Part shown: one piece after another, positions 8,956 through 18,931 of the stretch
Numbering within the stretch: the stretch's first letter is position 1
Layout: every line of letters starts with the position of its first letter
Position numbers and translations under genes: made by a program
DNA from: Gracilaria gracilis
Lineage: Eukaryota > Rhodophyta > Florideophyceae > Gracilariales > Gracilariaceae
Assembly (NCBI GenBank): GCA_030374805.1
Contig: JARGSG010000186.1
Location: forward strand, 1-49,099
Direction of reading: 5' to 3'
Length of the DNA stretch: 49,099 bases
Notes under the pieces: model-generated
The model's input: the letters and a program-made list of their open reading frames with translations, nothing else
Told to the model about the DNA's origin: nothing
The model's database searches: none

Positions 8956-11916
8956 CTAAGCCGACCGATGCCTTCGCTTCCGACGAACTGGTTCTTCATC
9001 CTCATCTACTTCATCCTCATCATTCCCATCGTCCTCCTCGTCTGTTTCTTCTACCTCATCGGGAAACAAGCAAATGCCAGAATCTATGTCGTCCTCACCC
9101 TCCTCAGGAGATATCTCTCCGTCACTACAATCCTCACTACCTTCCCTGGACCCTGGTCGACTGTCGTACACTCCACTTTCTCTCACATCCTCCTCTCCTT
9201 CTGAGTCTTCCCCAAGTATGCTGCAGAAATGCCTTGTCAGTAGAGCTGTGATATCTTTGAAATCGCTGCTGTAGCAAGACATATAGGTATTCCGCAGCTG
9301 CTCGATTGACGTATTCATCTGCTTGGCAACTAATTCCAAGAACTTCTCTTCGGCCATTATCACACCATTCTTCATGAACTTCCCCTGCCGATAGTCATGC
9401 AACATAACAGTTGCAAAACTAGTTCTCAACGTCATTGCAGTCACGGAGTTCAGATTGGGATCCATACCAGCCATGAATGCCTTAATCGAGCGACTAATGT
9501 TCGACGAGCTCAGATAGAGACCAGTTCGGGAATGTAATAAAAGTGGTTGGTTGTTGTGGAATCGCTTAGTCACAGGAATCTTTCTCTTCTCGATCAACAA
9601 CGGTCTAACGATATCCACATGGAAGGCGACGTATGGCAGTATGAAACGAGGGAAAGTAACATTCGGAACGTCAAGTGCCCTTGCCGTCTTTTCTCGGAAC
9701 GTCTTCATCTCGAACACACCCTTCATAATCGCCATTTCTCTGCTCCAACAATCCTTCAACAGACTCCTTTTTGGGCACTGCAATCGGGCATACGCTTGCG
9801 GTCTCTGTCCTCCACCAGTCAATGAAATGAGGCCCAAGAGATTCAAGCACCATTTTCCAATGAGCCCTTTGGTTTCACATAGTTCTTCAATGGCTTCCCG
9901 CTTGGACTCTTTCGACACCGTTTCGGAGAAGTTCTCGATGATGTCGTTTAGCTTCGACCGACCTGTACGGATGCCACACTCGATTTCCTTCTTCGTCACA
10001 ATGGTTTGATTCTGAATGCGTTCCTCGGCGCATTGACGGGCGCGGTAGCTTTCGCGCGCACGCCCTTTGGCCGCATTGAACGTGGTTGTAAGAACCATCT
10101 CCACACGTCGAACTGCTCTTTGCTCCTCTCCCTCATTCATACCAAGTGTAGCATACTTGCACATCGTACGCAGAACGTCACATTTTCCGGCGACAGTGGA
10201 GAAAGACGCGACGCGAATGAAATAGTTGAGAAACACCCGCACCAACTTCTCGTTGGTCAACAACTTGTAAATCGCTTTGGACCTCCACCCCTCACTGCGT
10301 CTCAGTGCACCACAGGCTATGGCCCAGCGCACAAACTGCCCGACAATAGACCGGAACACTCCAAAACTCGCGTTCCCACCTTTTGCATCTAGAAGCTCCT
10401 TGGTTTTATAACGAACCATGTACACATCTTGGAGATCAAGGCAGTTCTCCGGTAGCACCTTCAGGCCTGGATACCCAATCTTCCCCTTTCCCATGCTGCA
10501 GTCTTCCTTCAGCAACGCGTTATCACTACTGAAGTAATCAGGGCTCCGGGCGAGCGTGTCACGAATCATGTCTTTCCAAAGCTCTTTTGGTGTCTTGTCC
10601 TTCAGTTTCGCAGCCTTCTCTCGCAATCGTTGCTTTCGTTTCTCGGCTGGCGAAAGCTTTGTGGCCTTACCCCTCTTGCGGCCCGGGGTAGAGCGATAGT
10701 TACCACTGTATATGTCGACACGTCGTTCGTACACAGCATTGTGCCTTTCCTTCAGCTCCACTTCCTGCTCCGCAAGCATCTTTTCCAGGTCAATAACAGA
10801 AACCTTCACAACATCTTCAACATCTCCAACATCGTCCAGATCTTCGTCTTCAACCAATTCCCCTTCATTGATGCAGCGATCACCAGATCCATTACCGGTC
10901 ACAACCTGAACAGCCTTTCCACAGGAATAGCTGCGAACATTGTCCCCAATATCATCAAGGAGATCTATCAAACTGCTGGTTCCGTCACTACATCCTTCCT
11001 TATCCACCTGTGCACCTTCTTCGCCATCACGTCGATGTACACACTCTTTATTCAGACGCTGACGCTTATGTTCCGAAGGGTTTTTAGCCAATACCCCGCT
11101 CTTGCGCTTGTTGCGGGCTTCAACTACTGCGGAATCTCTCAGATTAGTGATATCAGCTAAACTCCTCGCGTCAGCACCGATATAAGCAGCGGCACCGGCG
11201 GCATTGCCAGCCCTTTTGTCACCAGTATTGCTTCGCTCAATGCCCGAAGGGACACCTTCGTGGGCCTGGCCCGGTGCAATATCAGCTCCCTCTACAATAT
11301 GCGTCTTCTGGCCATTGTGCTGGCTTAGCTGCGAGAAGGCCAATCTCTTCCTTTCGGGGGTGTAGTCTTCAGCTATTCCAACAAGTGCATCCTGTTCGGC
11401 AATGGCTTCCTGAACACCATCTTCCTCGAACCCTTCCATAACTGGACTCTTAACACCACCCCTGGTTCGCATCTTCGCCGGTCCGACTTGCTCACCTCGG
11501 CGTTCATGCTCACGAGCATTATCGGAGTCCAGAACACGACGCCTCATGTTCATAATCTCTTGCGTCTTCGGCATAACCTCCAAACCGGTATTCTCAGTAG
11601 ACTCTTCAATTACGCGACGATGCTCCTCCATGGTTCTCTGCTCCTTCGACGTACCACTCGGAGACTGGATGAAATCATTCACCAGCTCGCCATTCACGTC
11701 TGTCTCTCGCAGAGGGTTGTCTTTTCCATCCGAATGTATCTTCACTTGGACGCGACTAGAGCGGACATTTGATTTACGGGGTTCAATAACTTTCTTCAAA
11801 CCTTTGGAAGTTCTCTGGTTCGTTCCCTTCGTCCCCGACCCACGATTTCCAGAACGGATGTGCGGGGGTGAGAAGTTTTCCTCATTCATCATGAAGCCCA
11901 AGATATAATCGCTCAT
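8956..11916 (-). CDS. Crypton-type tyrosine recombinase
   Basis: A 986-residue protein from the ATG at 11916; the frame is open to a TTG at 11934 with no earlier ATG. Residues 1 to about 450 are charged and probably disordered. Residues about 450-900 carry the core: GGGQRPQAYARLQ holds the first catalytic Arg (about 705), TLRTSFAT the second (about 831), and MNTSIEQLRNTY the nucleophilic Tyr (about 878). The QRPQ and NTS-(x)n-Y signatures are those I associate with eukaryotic Crypton-like recombinases. The usual HxxR histidine is Thr here. The tail (about 900-986) is strongly acidic and ends in a basic nuclear signal (RRKRRHR). Such enzymes cut and rejoin DNA through a 3'-phosphotyrosine link. 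It converges on the ParB-Ulp1 gene, which may be its cargo. Confidence 0.8.
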   Translation of the reverse strand: MSDYILGFMMNEENFSPPHIRSGNRGSGTKGTNQRTSKGLKKVIEPRKSNVRSSRVQVKIHSDGKDNPLRETDVNGELVNDFIQSPSGTSKEQRTMEEHRRVIEESTENTGLEVMPKTQEIMNMRRRVLDSDNAREHERRGEQVGPAKMRTRGGVKSPVMEGFEEDGVQEAIAEQDALVGIAEDYTPERKRLAFSQLSQHNGQKTHIVEGADIAPGQAHEGVPSGIERSNTGDKRAGNAAGAAAYIGADARSLADITNLRDSAVVEARNKRKSGVLAKNPSEHKRQRLNKECVHRRDGEEGAQVDKEGCSDGTSSLIDLLDDIGDNVRSYSCGKAVQVVTGNGSGDRCINEGELVEDEDLDDVGDVEDVVKVSVIDLEKMLAEQEVELKERHNAVYERRVDIYSGNYRSTPGRKRGKATKLSPAEKRKQRLREKAAKLKDKTPKELWKDMIRDTLARSPDYFSSDNALLKEDCSMGKGKIGYPGLKVLPENCLDLQDVYMVRYKTKELLDAKGGNASFGVFRSIVGQFVRWAIACGALRRSEGWRSKAIYKLLTNEKLVRVFLNYFIRVASFSTVAGKCDVLRTMCKYATLGMNEGEEQRAVRRVEMVLTTTFNAAKGRARESYRARQCAEERIQNQTIVTKKEIECGIRTGRSKLNDIIENFSETVSKESKREAIEELCETKGLIGKWCLNLLGLISLTGGGQRPQAYARLQCPKRSLLKDCWSREMAIMKGVFEMKTFREKTARALDVPNVTFPRFILPYVAFHVDIVRPLLIEKRKIPVTKRFHNNQPLLLHSRTGLYLSSSNISRSIKAFMAGMDPNLNSVTAMTLRTSFATVMLHDYRQGKFMKNGVIMAEEKFLELVAKQMNTSIEQLRNTYMSCYSSDFKDITALLTRHFCSILGEDSEGEEDVRESGVYDSRPGSREGSEDCSDGEISPEEGEDDIDSGICLFPDEVEETDEEDDGNDEDEVDEDEEPVRRKRRHRSA

Positions 11917-12793
11917 TGTCTCAGTGCTCAACAACGTTCTCGCAGATCAGATGTTCTTCCTCAGTGGTACCGAGAAGTTTGGATGCTCGGGGAATTTACC
12001 CGGCACTTCTCTTCTCAACCCGGTTTTATATTCCTGTCAGTGATATTATAATCGCCCCTCCAAATCACAGACCACTCTTGCGCACACACTCGCGTTCTCC
12101 CCTCAAGAAAAGGGGGGGACACACGATTATATGCCCCAGCCCCATCGATGTTTGTCGCTTACCCCTCGCAGATCAACATTCGAAACCCCCACCACCGTAG
12201 AATTTCTAATGCGTAATCCGGCACTATATCTTTTTTCGTACACGGGGCTCACTTCTATATTCCGCAACGCTGCCGTCTCACTGCCCGTGCATTTCGTCTT
12301 TGTCACGTGGGAGAACGCCTGGCCATTCTTCGCGATACGCCAACATTTTACTCCGCAGATGCCCCACGTTGGACTATAACACATCTTGGATGCCCTTCCC
12401 ACAACCCACATCGCGCATATATCTCCACTAACACATACGCATAAAATTACACCGTATTGGTTACGTGTCTGGCCGGACAAACGCCTGAACGTTCTCTTTT
12501 CTACCCACATAGCCAATACTGTACACCGTATATGTTGCGCTACGTAACTTAAGTGTGTGGGCGGACAAATGCCTATACGTTCGCAAATCCGTCCGCGGAA
12601 TACAGTGTCTTGCACATGTGTCCCTCCTGACGGTACATACAAACCACATACAGTGTGACAGTCAAGTGTCAAATTAGGGAATGGTCACGCGATTATAAAT
12701 GAATTCCTCCTGCGCTTATTTGGGGGACCGAAGTTTTCTGTAAGGATATCCACTTGTTGCTGCTTTTATAAATAAAGGAAGGGATGTATGTAT

Positions 12794-12895
12794 GGTGTGC
12801 AGAGCCCCATGTGTATGACACTGGGCGTGGTGTGCTGGGACACATGTGTATGAACATGGGCGTGCTGTGCCGAATTACACGTATATGACACTGTA
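12794..12895. repeat. Three imperfect ~36-bp tandem repeats
   Basis: Units share GTGTGC...CATGTGTATGA-CA-TGGGCGTG. The third unit is more diverged (ACACGTATATGACACTG). No coding sense. Confidence 0.65.
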
Positions 12896-13328
12896 TTGCG
12901 TCAACGATGTATGCTGCTCCACCCTTTTCAGTTCGAGTACCAAGGTGTCAGCGCCTTCCACACGGCACCATTACGCCATCACCATTATCCACATTACGCG
13001 CTAAAGGCTCGGTTCCCATAGGGAAGAACCAGAAGAACCACCAGAAAGAAGTGGATGATTACGGCGTTATGGTTGTCAACCGCATGCTGTAGTAAAGTAA
13101 AGTAAAAGCTGTACCAGATTTCGGGAACTACATTCAAAAGAAATGAGGATGTCCCTCTCATGTCAATTTACTGCAACACTGCCGTCATAACTGAAGTGAA
13201 AAAAAGCGAAAAAAATGTTTACCTCCTCAAAGAGACTCTCCATCATATTCCACATTTTGCAGCGCCCATGGCCAGTGGGCGCAGCATCATGTGCATGTGA
13301 AGGATCGAACCACTATCTCCGGCATCGC

Positions 13329-13362
13329 AGCACAACTGGCATTGGCCAGTGCCAGTTGTGCT
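13329..13362. repeat. 13-bp inverted repeat (hairpin)
   Basis: Arm AGCACAACTGGCA at 13329-13341, loop of eight bases, then the exact complement at 13350-13362. Pairing extends about four more bases with one mismatch. A GGTTCGATCC box on the minus strand nearby resembles a Pol III B-box, but the flanks do not fold as a tRNA. Confidence 0.75.
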
Positions 13363-13659
13363 ACGACAGCGGATTTCGCTTGACAATCTGCCGGTCTCGG
13401 TCCCAATTTGTACCCCATCCCAACTGCGCACAATTGTCGTACGTGTGGCACGTGGAATATGTACACATACGTGTCCAGTGGTGCCACGCCATAATACACA
13501 ATATATTTGGCATACGTTTCCGAGCTGGACTAAGTGTAATACGTTTCCACCGATTACAAGCATGACAAGTGTCCTACACTTACCTCGTGGATGCGTGTCC
13601 AGGACATACAACGCCCACAAATCCTACACGTTGTCAACAGGAACAGCTATCATCAGAAT

Positions 13660-13676
13660 GCAGAACAATGTTCCGC
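13660..13676. repeat. Element-A palindrome, copy 6
   Basis: GCAGAACAATGTTCCGC followed by ATTT, identical in core to copy 5. A half-site follows at 13692-13702. Confidence 0.75.
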
Positions 13677-13811
13677 ATTTGCCCCAAACGATGCAGAACA
13701 TTACTGGGCGTGGAACAGAAACAATATCGGACATTCAGCTACCATGTATTGTTTTTTCTAAATTTGACCTCCTTTTCGAGCTGGTCAACGTGTACCTGAC
13801 TCGAATGCCCG

Positions 13812-13836
13812 AAATGCGGAACATTGTTCCGCATTT
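13812..13836. repeat. Element-A palindrome, copy 7 (perfect)
   Basis: Perfect 12-1-12 palindrome with central T. A left-truncated copy (AACAATGTTCCGCA) follows at 13852-13865. Confidence 0.85.
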
Positions 13837-13877
13837 GGTTCGTATGAATTAAACAATGTTCCGCAAGAAGGGTGGCG

Positions 13878-13902
13878 AAATGCGGAACAATGTTCGGCAT
13901 TT
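13878..13902. repeat. Element-A palindrome, copy 8
   Basis: Central A; one mismatch in the right arm (TGTTCGGCATTT). Confidence 0.8.
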
Positions 13903-13969
13903 GCTGGACATTTACTGAAAGCACTTATTATATTGTAAAAACGAATTTACCCGCATATGAAGAGGGGCA

Positions 13970-13994
13970 AAATGCGGAACAATGTTCCGCATTT
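13970..13994. repeat. Element-A palindrome, copy 9 (perfect)
   Basis: Perfect arms with central A. It is the last copy I can find; the 35 kb to its right has none outside chance partial matches in coding sequence. Confidence 0.85.
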
Positions 13995-14157
13995 GGAAAT
14001 CCTTTCCCTCTGGAGTCAGGCTACACACACACACACTGTAAACACTTATTATATTGTATTTCAATTATGTATTTAACCGCATCTGCTAAGTCCTTTAATC
14101 CCTAAAGTCCAAAAGTCTGTTCTATCGATTAAATCCGTCGGAGATCAACCATGTATT

Positions 14158-14430
14158 AAATCTGCCAAGTCTGCTAAGTCTGCTAAGTCTGCTAAGTCTG
14201 CTAAGTTTGCTAAGTCTATGAAGTCTGCTAAGTCTATTAAGTCTGCTAAGTCTATTAAATCCCTAAGTCCGTTAAGTATATATAGAATACGCAGTCTGCT
14301 AAATCTGCTAAATCTGCTAAACCTGCTAAATCTATTTAATCTATTTAATCCGTTTAATCCGTTTAATCCGTTTAATCCAGTAAGTATAGTTAGAAGGCGT
14401 CGGCAGCTTAATCCGCTAAATCCGCTTAGT
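14158..14430. repeat. 9-bp minisatellite (TCTGCTAAG family)
   Basis: A run of TCTGCTAAG units that drifts to TCTATTAAG, TCTGCTAAA and then CCGTTTAAT. It separates the palindrome-rich element-A zone from the gene-poor stretch to its right and may mark a boundary. Confidence 0.85.
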
Positions 14431-16810
14431 CCCCCCCATTTTTTAAAATCCCTAAATCCAATTAAAATCCACCCCCTTCTCTAAGTGCCCTAATCCGCCA
14501 AGTCCGCAACTTTCAAAGTGCCTTTAATCTCAAAGTCCTATACTATAGACGCTACAACCCCTAAACTCTCCCATTATAAAGAGTGAATTGGAAAAGCTTC
14601 CGTCAGGGTCGTCTTTGGATATATCTTTGGAGCGAATGACTGCGCTTCTCATTTCCGAGTGCCGCTCTGCGTCCAGAGCCGATTTCAACTGGAGTAATTT
14701 CGACCTCGGTACCGCTCGTCCTACTCAGACAGAGTCTGGTCCGCCAAAAACACAACCTTTAGTGACGAACAACTTCAAAATCTGTATCACTTTAGAACAA
14801 CACAACACATGCACAGCTATGCATTCAAAAACATACAAAACATACAGCGCCGCAAAACGTTGTGCACCAGCACAACGCCTCTGCGCAAAAAACACGCAAA
14901 ACCTTGTGCCTATAGCTATAGAAGCGTAGAGTCTACGGGGAAGACCTAACTCAGTGCTACGCTCAGTTGCATGTTTCTTGTAGCAACTTTATACGTGTAC
15001 ACGTACTTTGCTGAGGTCTCAGTGAGACTGTCTGACATGATTTGGTAGCAGCGGGGCGCGTAAGAGAGTCCAGTGACTTTCGAGGGGAGTAAGACCGGCG
15101 TTATGCATGATTGCAATCAGGTTTAGGCTTGACAGTTGTCCAAGCTTGCCACCTTGCACAGTATTCAACCCAAAAGGTAATAGGTAACGTGTGACGCGGA
15201 AAGTGAGCATGTCACGAGATAATGATAAAAATGTTTTCGGCCCCAAATAAACTTTTTGTTGTTGAAGAACGCCGGTGTGAACTTCCAGAATCCTTTCGAA
15301 AGCCTTTTCTTCGCCAGTAAAGGTACGGCAAGAACCAAGAAGCTTCTAGGTCGGGAGACAAAAATGTCGTACAAATACCGATGTGTGGGGTCCGCCTGGT
15401 AGAGGGAGCGCGCGAGGGCTCAACGTAAGCGGGAAAAACACACAACCAATATGGTAGTAGGGCACCTGAAACCCGCAGAGGCAAACGACGGGGCAACTAG
15501 TCTAGACCGTGTAGGTGTATGGTAGTAGACGTTGATGCGCGGTAAAACCTGAATAGTAATAGAGTAGCAAGTGACCAAGACGGTATAGTTACTGCCCTAA
15601 TGGTGCCTGACTTTACAATACCCGAGGGGGAAGGCAAGGTGCACCGCAATATATACAATGTGCACCAACGCCGTTTTCTCATGCAGGCATGACGTCATCG
15701 TCTGCGCCCATGACCTACTGTCATGGGCCAGCAAGGTTAAGCTAAAATAAAATTGAAATTATAAATTATAAATTATAAACTATAAAATACAGAATACCAA
15801 TTGGGTGCCGTGGAGCCAGCAAGGCGAGTACGTAGGCCCACGTGGCACCAACCAACTGAGGTCTCATTGTACTACAGTCTTTCTTGGAGTGATAAGCCGT
15901 GGCCAACGTGGCTACCATCCATCCAGCTTCACACAAAAGAACCCAATTCAGAAATTGTGTACAGGCTTTTCGTAGCGTTTGACCTTGTTCAATGAGACGC
16001 TGACGTATGGCGTATTTTCCGACACTTTCTCCTTTTTCCCTTTCTGATTCCCACTTTTCGCGGAATTCTTTTCTTTCTTGCCTTACTATCGTGTACTCGT
16101 CACCGTTCTCTAGGATTCATCACCTAAATACGTGGTAACGTTAGGACCACCCGTCCCCTCTCTACGCTACGTAGTGATGGCTGGACGTTGGGTTTTCTCC
16201 CGACTTAATGGTGTCCTGCCAGACACGCCGTGTTCGCTGACTGTCATCCAAGAGACGAAGATATTGGACTTCACTGTTCTTTTTCCATGCTTTTGGCTTT
16301 CATTTCAGTATCTATTTATAGTGTCGTGAGACTCTAATTTGTACTATTTTATGTACATACTTTATGTTTTTGACTGCAGTTGTGGTTGTTCTATCTGCAC
16401 GACGGAAGTGGTTGTATAACAGTAAACTAGAATAAGAACACTTTTCGTTTGTTCTGGTTCTTTGGAGCAAATTTTTACTCCTTAATAATAAACTCTCTTG
16501 TTCTGGCCTCATTAATGAGTTCCGAATGAGTACCCACAATTTTAGCCAATGCGCGCGCGTATGGTTGGAAAATGTTATCGAGAGCCACACAAAACGAACT
16601 GTACAAGTCGTCAGGCAAGCCGGCCAGATAGCAGAAATATTTAAGGGATTTCACCATGCCAATGCCGAATACGATAGCACAACGAGCTCTTCCTCGCGAC
16701 TCAGGCTCCAAAGTGTAACACTCCCCGACTCCCTCACCGCTATTCCAGTTCGGTCACTTCAGCTATCACACCGGTAATACTTTACAGAAACGAAACTATC
16801 AACCAGCGTC
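14431..16810. other. Gene-poor region with possible retroelement remnant
   Basis: No convincing long gene. At about 15044 TTGGTAGCAGCGGGG follows a ...CTGACA end and resembles a primer-binding site for initiator tRNA-Met, as found just inside the left LTR of retrotransposons. I see no matching second LTR and no gag-pol. An A/T-rich 9-base repeat (AAATTATAA) lies near 15746-15786. A frame at 14588-14929 looks partly protein-like but lacks an initial ATG. Confidence 0.4.
16475..16657 (-). CDS. Possible short orphan protein or gene fragment
   Basis: A 60-residue frame from an ATG at 16657; it is open without ATG to 16711. Composition is protein-like (a hydrophobic helix, then PDDLYSSFCVALDNIF), but I recognise nothing. 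Its distance from other coding DNA makes a decayed fragment as likely as a gene. Confidence 0.25.
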   Translation of the reverse strand: MVKSLKYFCYLAGLPDDLYSSFCVALDNIFQPYARALAKIVGTHSELINEARTREFIIKE

Positions 16811-17123
16811 ATGGAGGGAGAACAGAAAAAGCAACCTAGGTACTGCCCAAGTTGTGGACAGTAAGTTCCAAGTATCTTGCGGTCTTCTACCGTTAAATAT
16901 GTTCTGACCCGTCTTCAGAGAGTTTCTATCCGGAAAGACCCGTAAGTTCATCGGATGACAAGGTCCCCATTTCATTCTGAGTCTTTGTTGGAGACATAAT
17001 GACTGACATTACCTCGTTTTGTATGCAGCAGCTTACCGAGCCCACATGCGTACCTGCAAGAGCAATACCCCCAAGAAAACGAAACCTACTTCGACGAAAA
17101 CCGTGTCATCTTCGCAAAAGTAA
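16811..17123 (+). CDS. Small CCHC zinc-finger protein, three exons
   Basis: Read as join(16811-16860, 16919-16941, 17029-17123), giving 55 residues. Exon 1 begins ATGGAGGGAG. Both introns start with GTAAGTTC and end in AG (58 and 87 bases). Splicing restores one frame and assembles a single finger, CPSCGQEFLSG...AYRAHMRTC, that is Cys-x2-Cys, then His and Cys in the CCHC variant of the C2H2 fold. None of the exons contains the whole finger. The tail is Lys/Thr/Ser-rich and basic. The second acceptor is a tandem CAGCAG, so one Ala may be optional. Role unknown; a nucleic-acid or protein-binding cofactor is likely. It is the clearest spliced gene in the window. Confidence 0.75.
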
Positions 17124-17548
17124 CGAACGAAAGTTTCGATGGCACAAGGAAACCATTCGTGCTTTACTGACAAGTGAATCAATTCATCACTATGTTTTGC
17201 ATCTGCTTGGCTTTGTTACTCCTGGTATCTGAAATAGATTCTCATTTAACGATTTCGCGAATGTGATAGACTTTTAAAGATGGTAGTGGAATTAAATTGG
17301 GTTAGGCATATGTTGTTAATATTGTTGACCTCTTCTGCATTAAATCGAGAGCGGCAACACAACAGGTTTGCAATACGATGCATAAATTTGGTGGTAGATT
17401 GTGGAGACGTTGGGGTCTGATTGAATTTACTGTGTTTGAGGTCAATGCAATATTCCGTGGTGGGAGGCTACGAGTAAAGTTCGTATTCGTATTGTTAATA
17501 CTGATACTTTGCAGCGTACCTTCAAGCAATGTGTTTGTACGGCAGCGT
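17124..17548. other. Intergenic between convergent genes
   Basis: Follows the zinc-finger gene and precedes the stop of the kinase gene on the other strand. I see no gene or repeat. Confidence 0.5.
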
Positions 17549-18931
17549 TCAGTGTTCACAGTCCCGGTAGACGGGGAACTCTAGCTCCTTCCGAAAATTG
17601 CGACGGCCACAATCCTCAGAATGGCGGAAGAGGTCGTACATCACTAACCGTAGTTGGATGGCTAGTAACCCATCCACAAAATTGACTAGTTCTCTAAGTC
17701 GTTCCATGCTCTCGAATTCTGACCACAGCTCTAGGTACAAGTCAAGATCCTCCGTTTTGCCACCACACCTCTCAGAAAAGTCAAGCGCGTCTAGAAAGGG
17801 AACATCCCACCGGGTGTACGCAAAGTCAATGAATATCAGCTTAGATTGTTCAGCTGGAATAATGTTCACAGGACACAAATCACCATGAACCAAGGCTAAT
17901 GGCACTTTGTATTCGGCAATGTTGTTCAGTACATTGTGCACATGGCTCAAGTACATTTCTTTGTAACAGCCTTTATATTCAGAGTTGCCTACATTTTCCA
18001 TACCACGCTCCTGAGCACACTGCCAGTCGGGATCTTCAACCATTTCTTTCACGCGAGAGATCCATTTTTCTCTGTTCATTAATGGAAGCCCAGTCTCCAG
18101 AATTTCATCTCTTTTCGACAAAGACTGTATCTGGACTTTGCCCCATGTCAATAGGATGTTTCGAAACAACTGCACGTCCAATTTTGCAAGATCATCCATA
18201 TCCGACAAGGTACGTCCATAATCTCTCATCAACAGAATATTGTTCGCAACATCAAAGGCTAAAGGTTTCGGAAAGGTCTCAGGCATTACTTGACTCAGAC
18301 CTAACGTCGTGCTTGTTTCATGATTAAAAGCTTGTGGTAGCATAGCCTTCATAAAAAACTTTGATCCACATCGAGTGTGTGCCACTAGAAGGCAGCTTTG
18401 CGAACCGTTCCTTTTTTGGAGGATATATTCCGGTCCAATTTCGTATCCATGCTCTAGAAGAACTCCTGTGATCCACGCAGCAGCGCCATCAAACCATCCT
18501 GCTTTTGAGTATGGATAGAGGCGCTTTAAATGAATGTCAAGACCATCGGTCGCATACTGTTTCAGATATCGTGCAACAGCAGGTGTGCGCGGATCAATGC
18601 AGATTTCGCCAGTTTCGCTTTTCCGGACCCAGCCCAATTCATTCATTTTATCCGACAGTGCGTAGCGAGGGATATCAAACACCAGCAATTGAACTTTGTA
18701 GAATGGCCCATTTAGTACTTCACACTCCGATCGCAACAAGACTATATCAAACGGCAAGCATAACTGCTTTCGAACGTAGATTCCAAGTTTGTCCAGTTCA
18801 ATGTCTATTGCATCATGATACACAATGGAAGGAAGTTGTGATGGGCTGCCTTTCCATGTGAGAACGCTTTGATTGCCAGGATGCACAATAAGAACATAGT
18901 AGCAGTTGCCGGAACGTTTTGCATCGGACAT
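17549..18931 (-). CDS. Aminoglycoside-phosphotransferase-like kinase
   Basis: 460 residues from the ATG at 18931; the frame is open to a TTG at 19033 without another ATG. Residues 1 to about 130 form a separate alpha/beta domain that I do not recognise. Residues about 180-430 have the APH/choline-kinase fold: candidate nucleotide-binding Lys195 with Glu205, the catalytic loop LVHGDLCPVN (His349, Asp351, Asn356), and the metal-binding Asp369 in FIDFAYTRWD. All key residues are present, so it should be active on a small molecule or protein; the substrate cannot be read. The family includes resistance, fructosamine and choline kinases, so antibiotic resistance should not be assumed. It is transcribed divergently from the pseudokinase at 19630. 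Confidence 0.75.
   Translation of the reverse strand: MSDAKRSGNCYYVLIVHPGNQSVLTWKGSPSQLPSIVYHDAIDIELDKLGIYVRKQLCLPFDIVLLRSECEVLNGPFYKVQLLVFDIPRYALSDKMNELGWVRKSETGEICIDPRTPAVARYLKQYATDGLDIHLKRLYPYSKAGWFDGAAAWITGVLLEHGYEIGPEYILQKRNGSQSCLLVAHTRCGSKFFMKAMLPQAFNHETSTTLGLSQVMPETFPKPLAFDVANNILLMRDYGRTLSDMDDLAKLDVQLFRNILLTWGKVQIQSLSKRDEILETGLPLMNREKWISRVKEMVEDPDWQCAQERGMENVGNSEYKGCYKEMYLSHVHNVLNNIAEYKVPLALVHGDLCPVNIIPAEQSKLIFIDFAYTRWDVPFLDALDFSERCGGKTEDLDLYLELWSEFESMERLRELVNFVDGLLAIQLRLVMYDLFRHSEDCGRRNFRKELEFPVYRDCEH

Larger units (their letters stand above)
11917..14150. other. Gene-free region upstream of the recombinase
   Basis: I see no real gene. Contents: the recombinase promoter side (a TTTTATA at about 12023); two diverged direct repeats near 12466 and 12553 sharing GGCGGACAAA-GCCT; tandem repeats at 12794-12895; a strong hairpin at 13329-13362; a cluster of palindromes (13660-13994); and half-sites at 13692-13702 and 13852-13865. 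Confidence 0.55.

Noticed and set aside
12127..12672. 181-codon minus-strand frame upstream of the recombinase
   Set aside because: It starts without a supporting context, is Cys/Arg/Trp-biased, overlaps diverged direct repeats, and has no domain.
13280..13362. tRNA or tRNA-derived SINE suggested by GGTTCGATCC on the minus strand
   Set aside because: The acceptor and T-arm do not pair when a tRNA is laid out at the required distances; only the hairpin is supported.
17549..18931. Antibiotic-resistance aminoglycoside kinase
   Set aside because: The fold is shared by many eukaryotic small-molecule and protein kinases, and nothing points to an antibiotic substrate.
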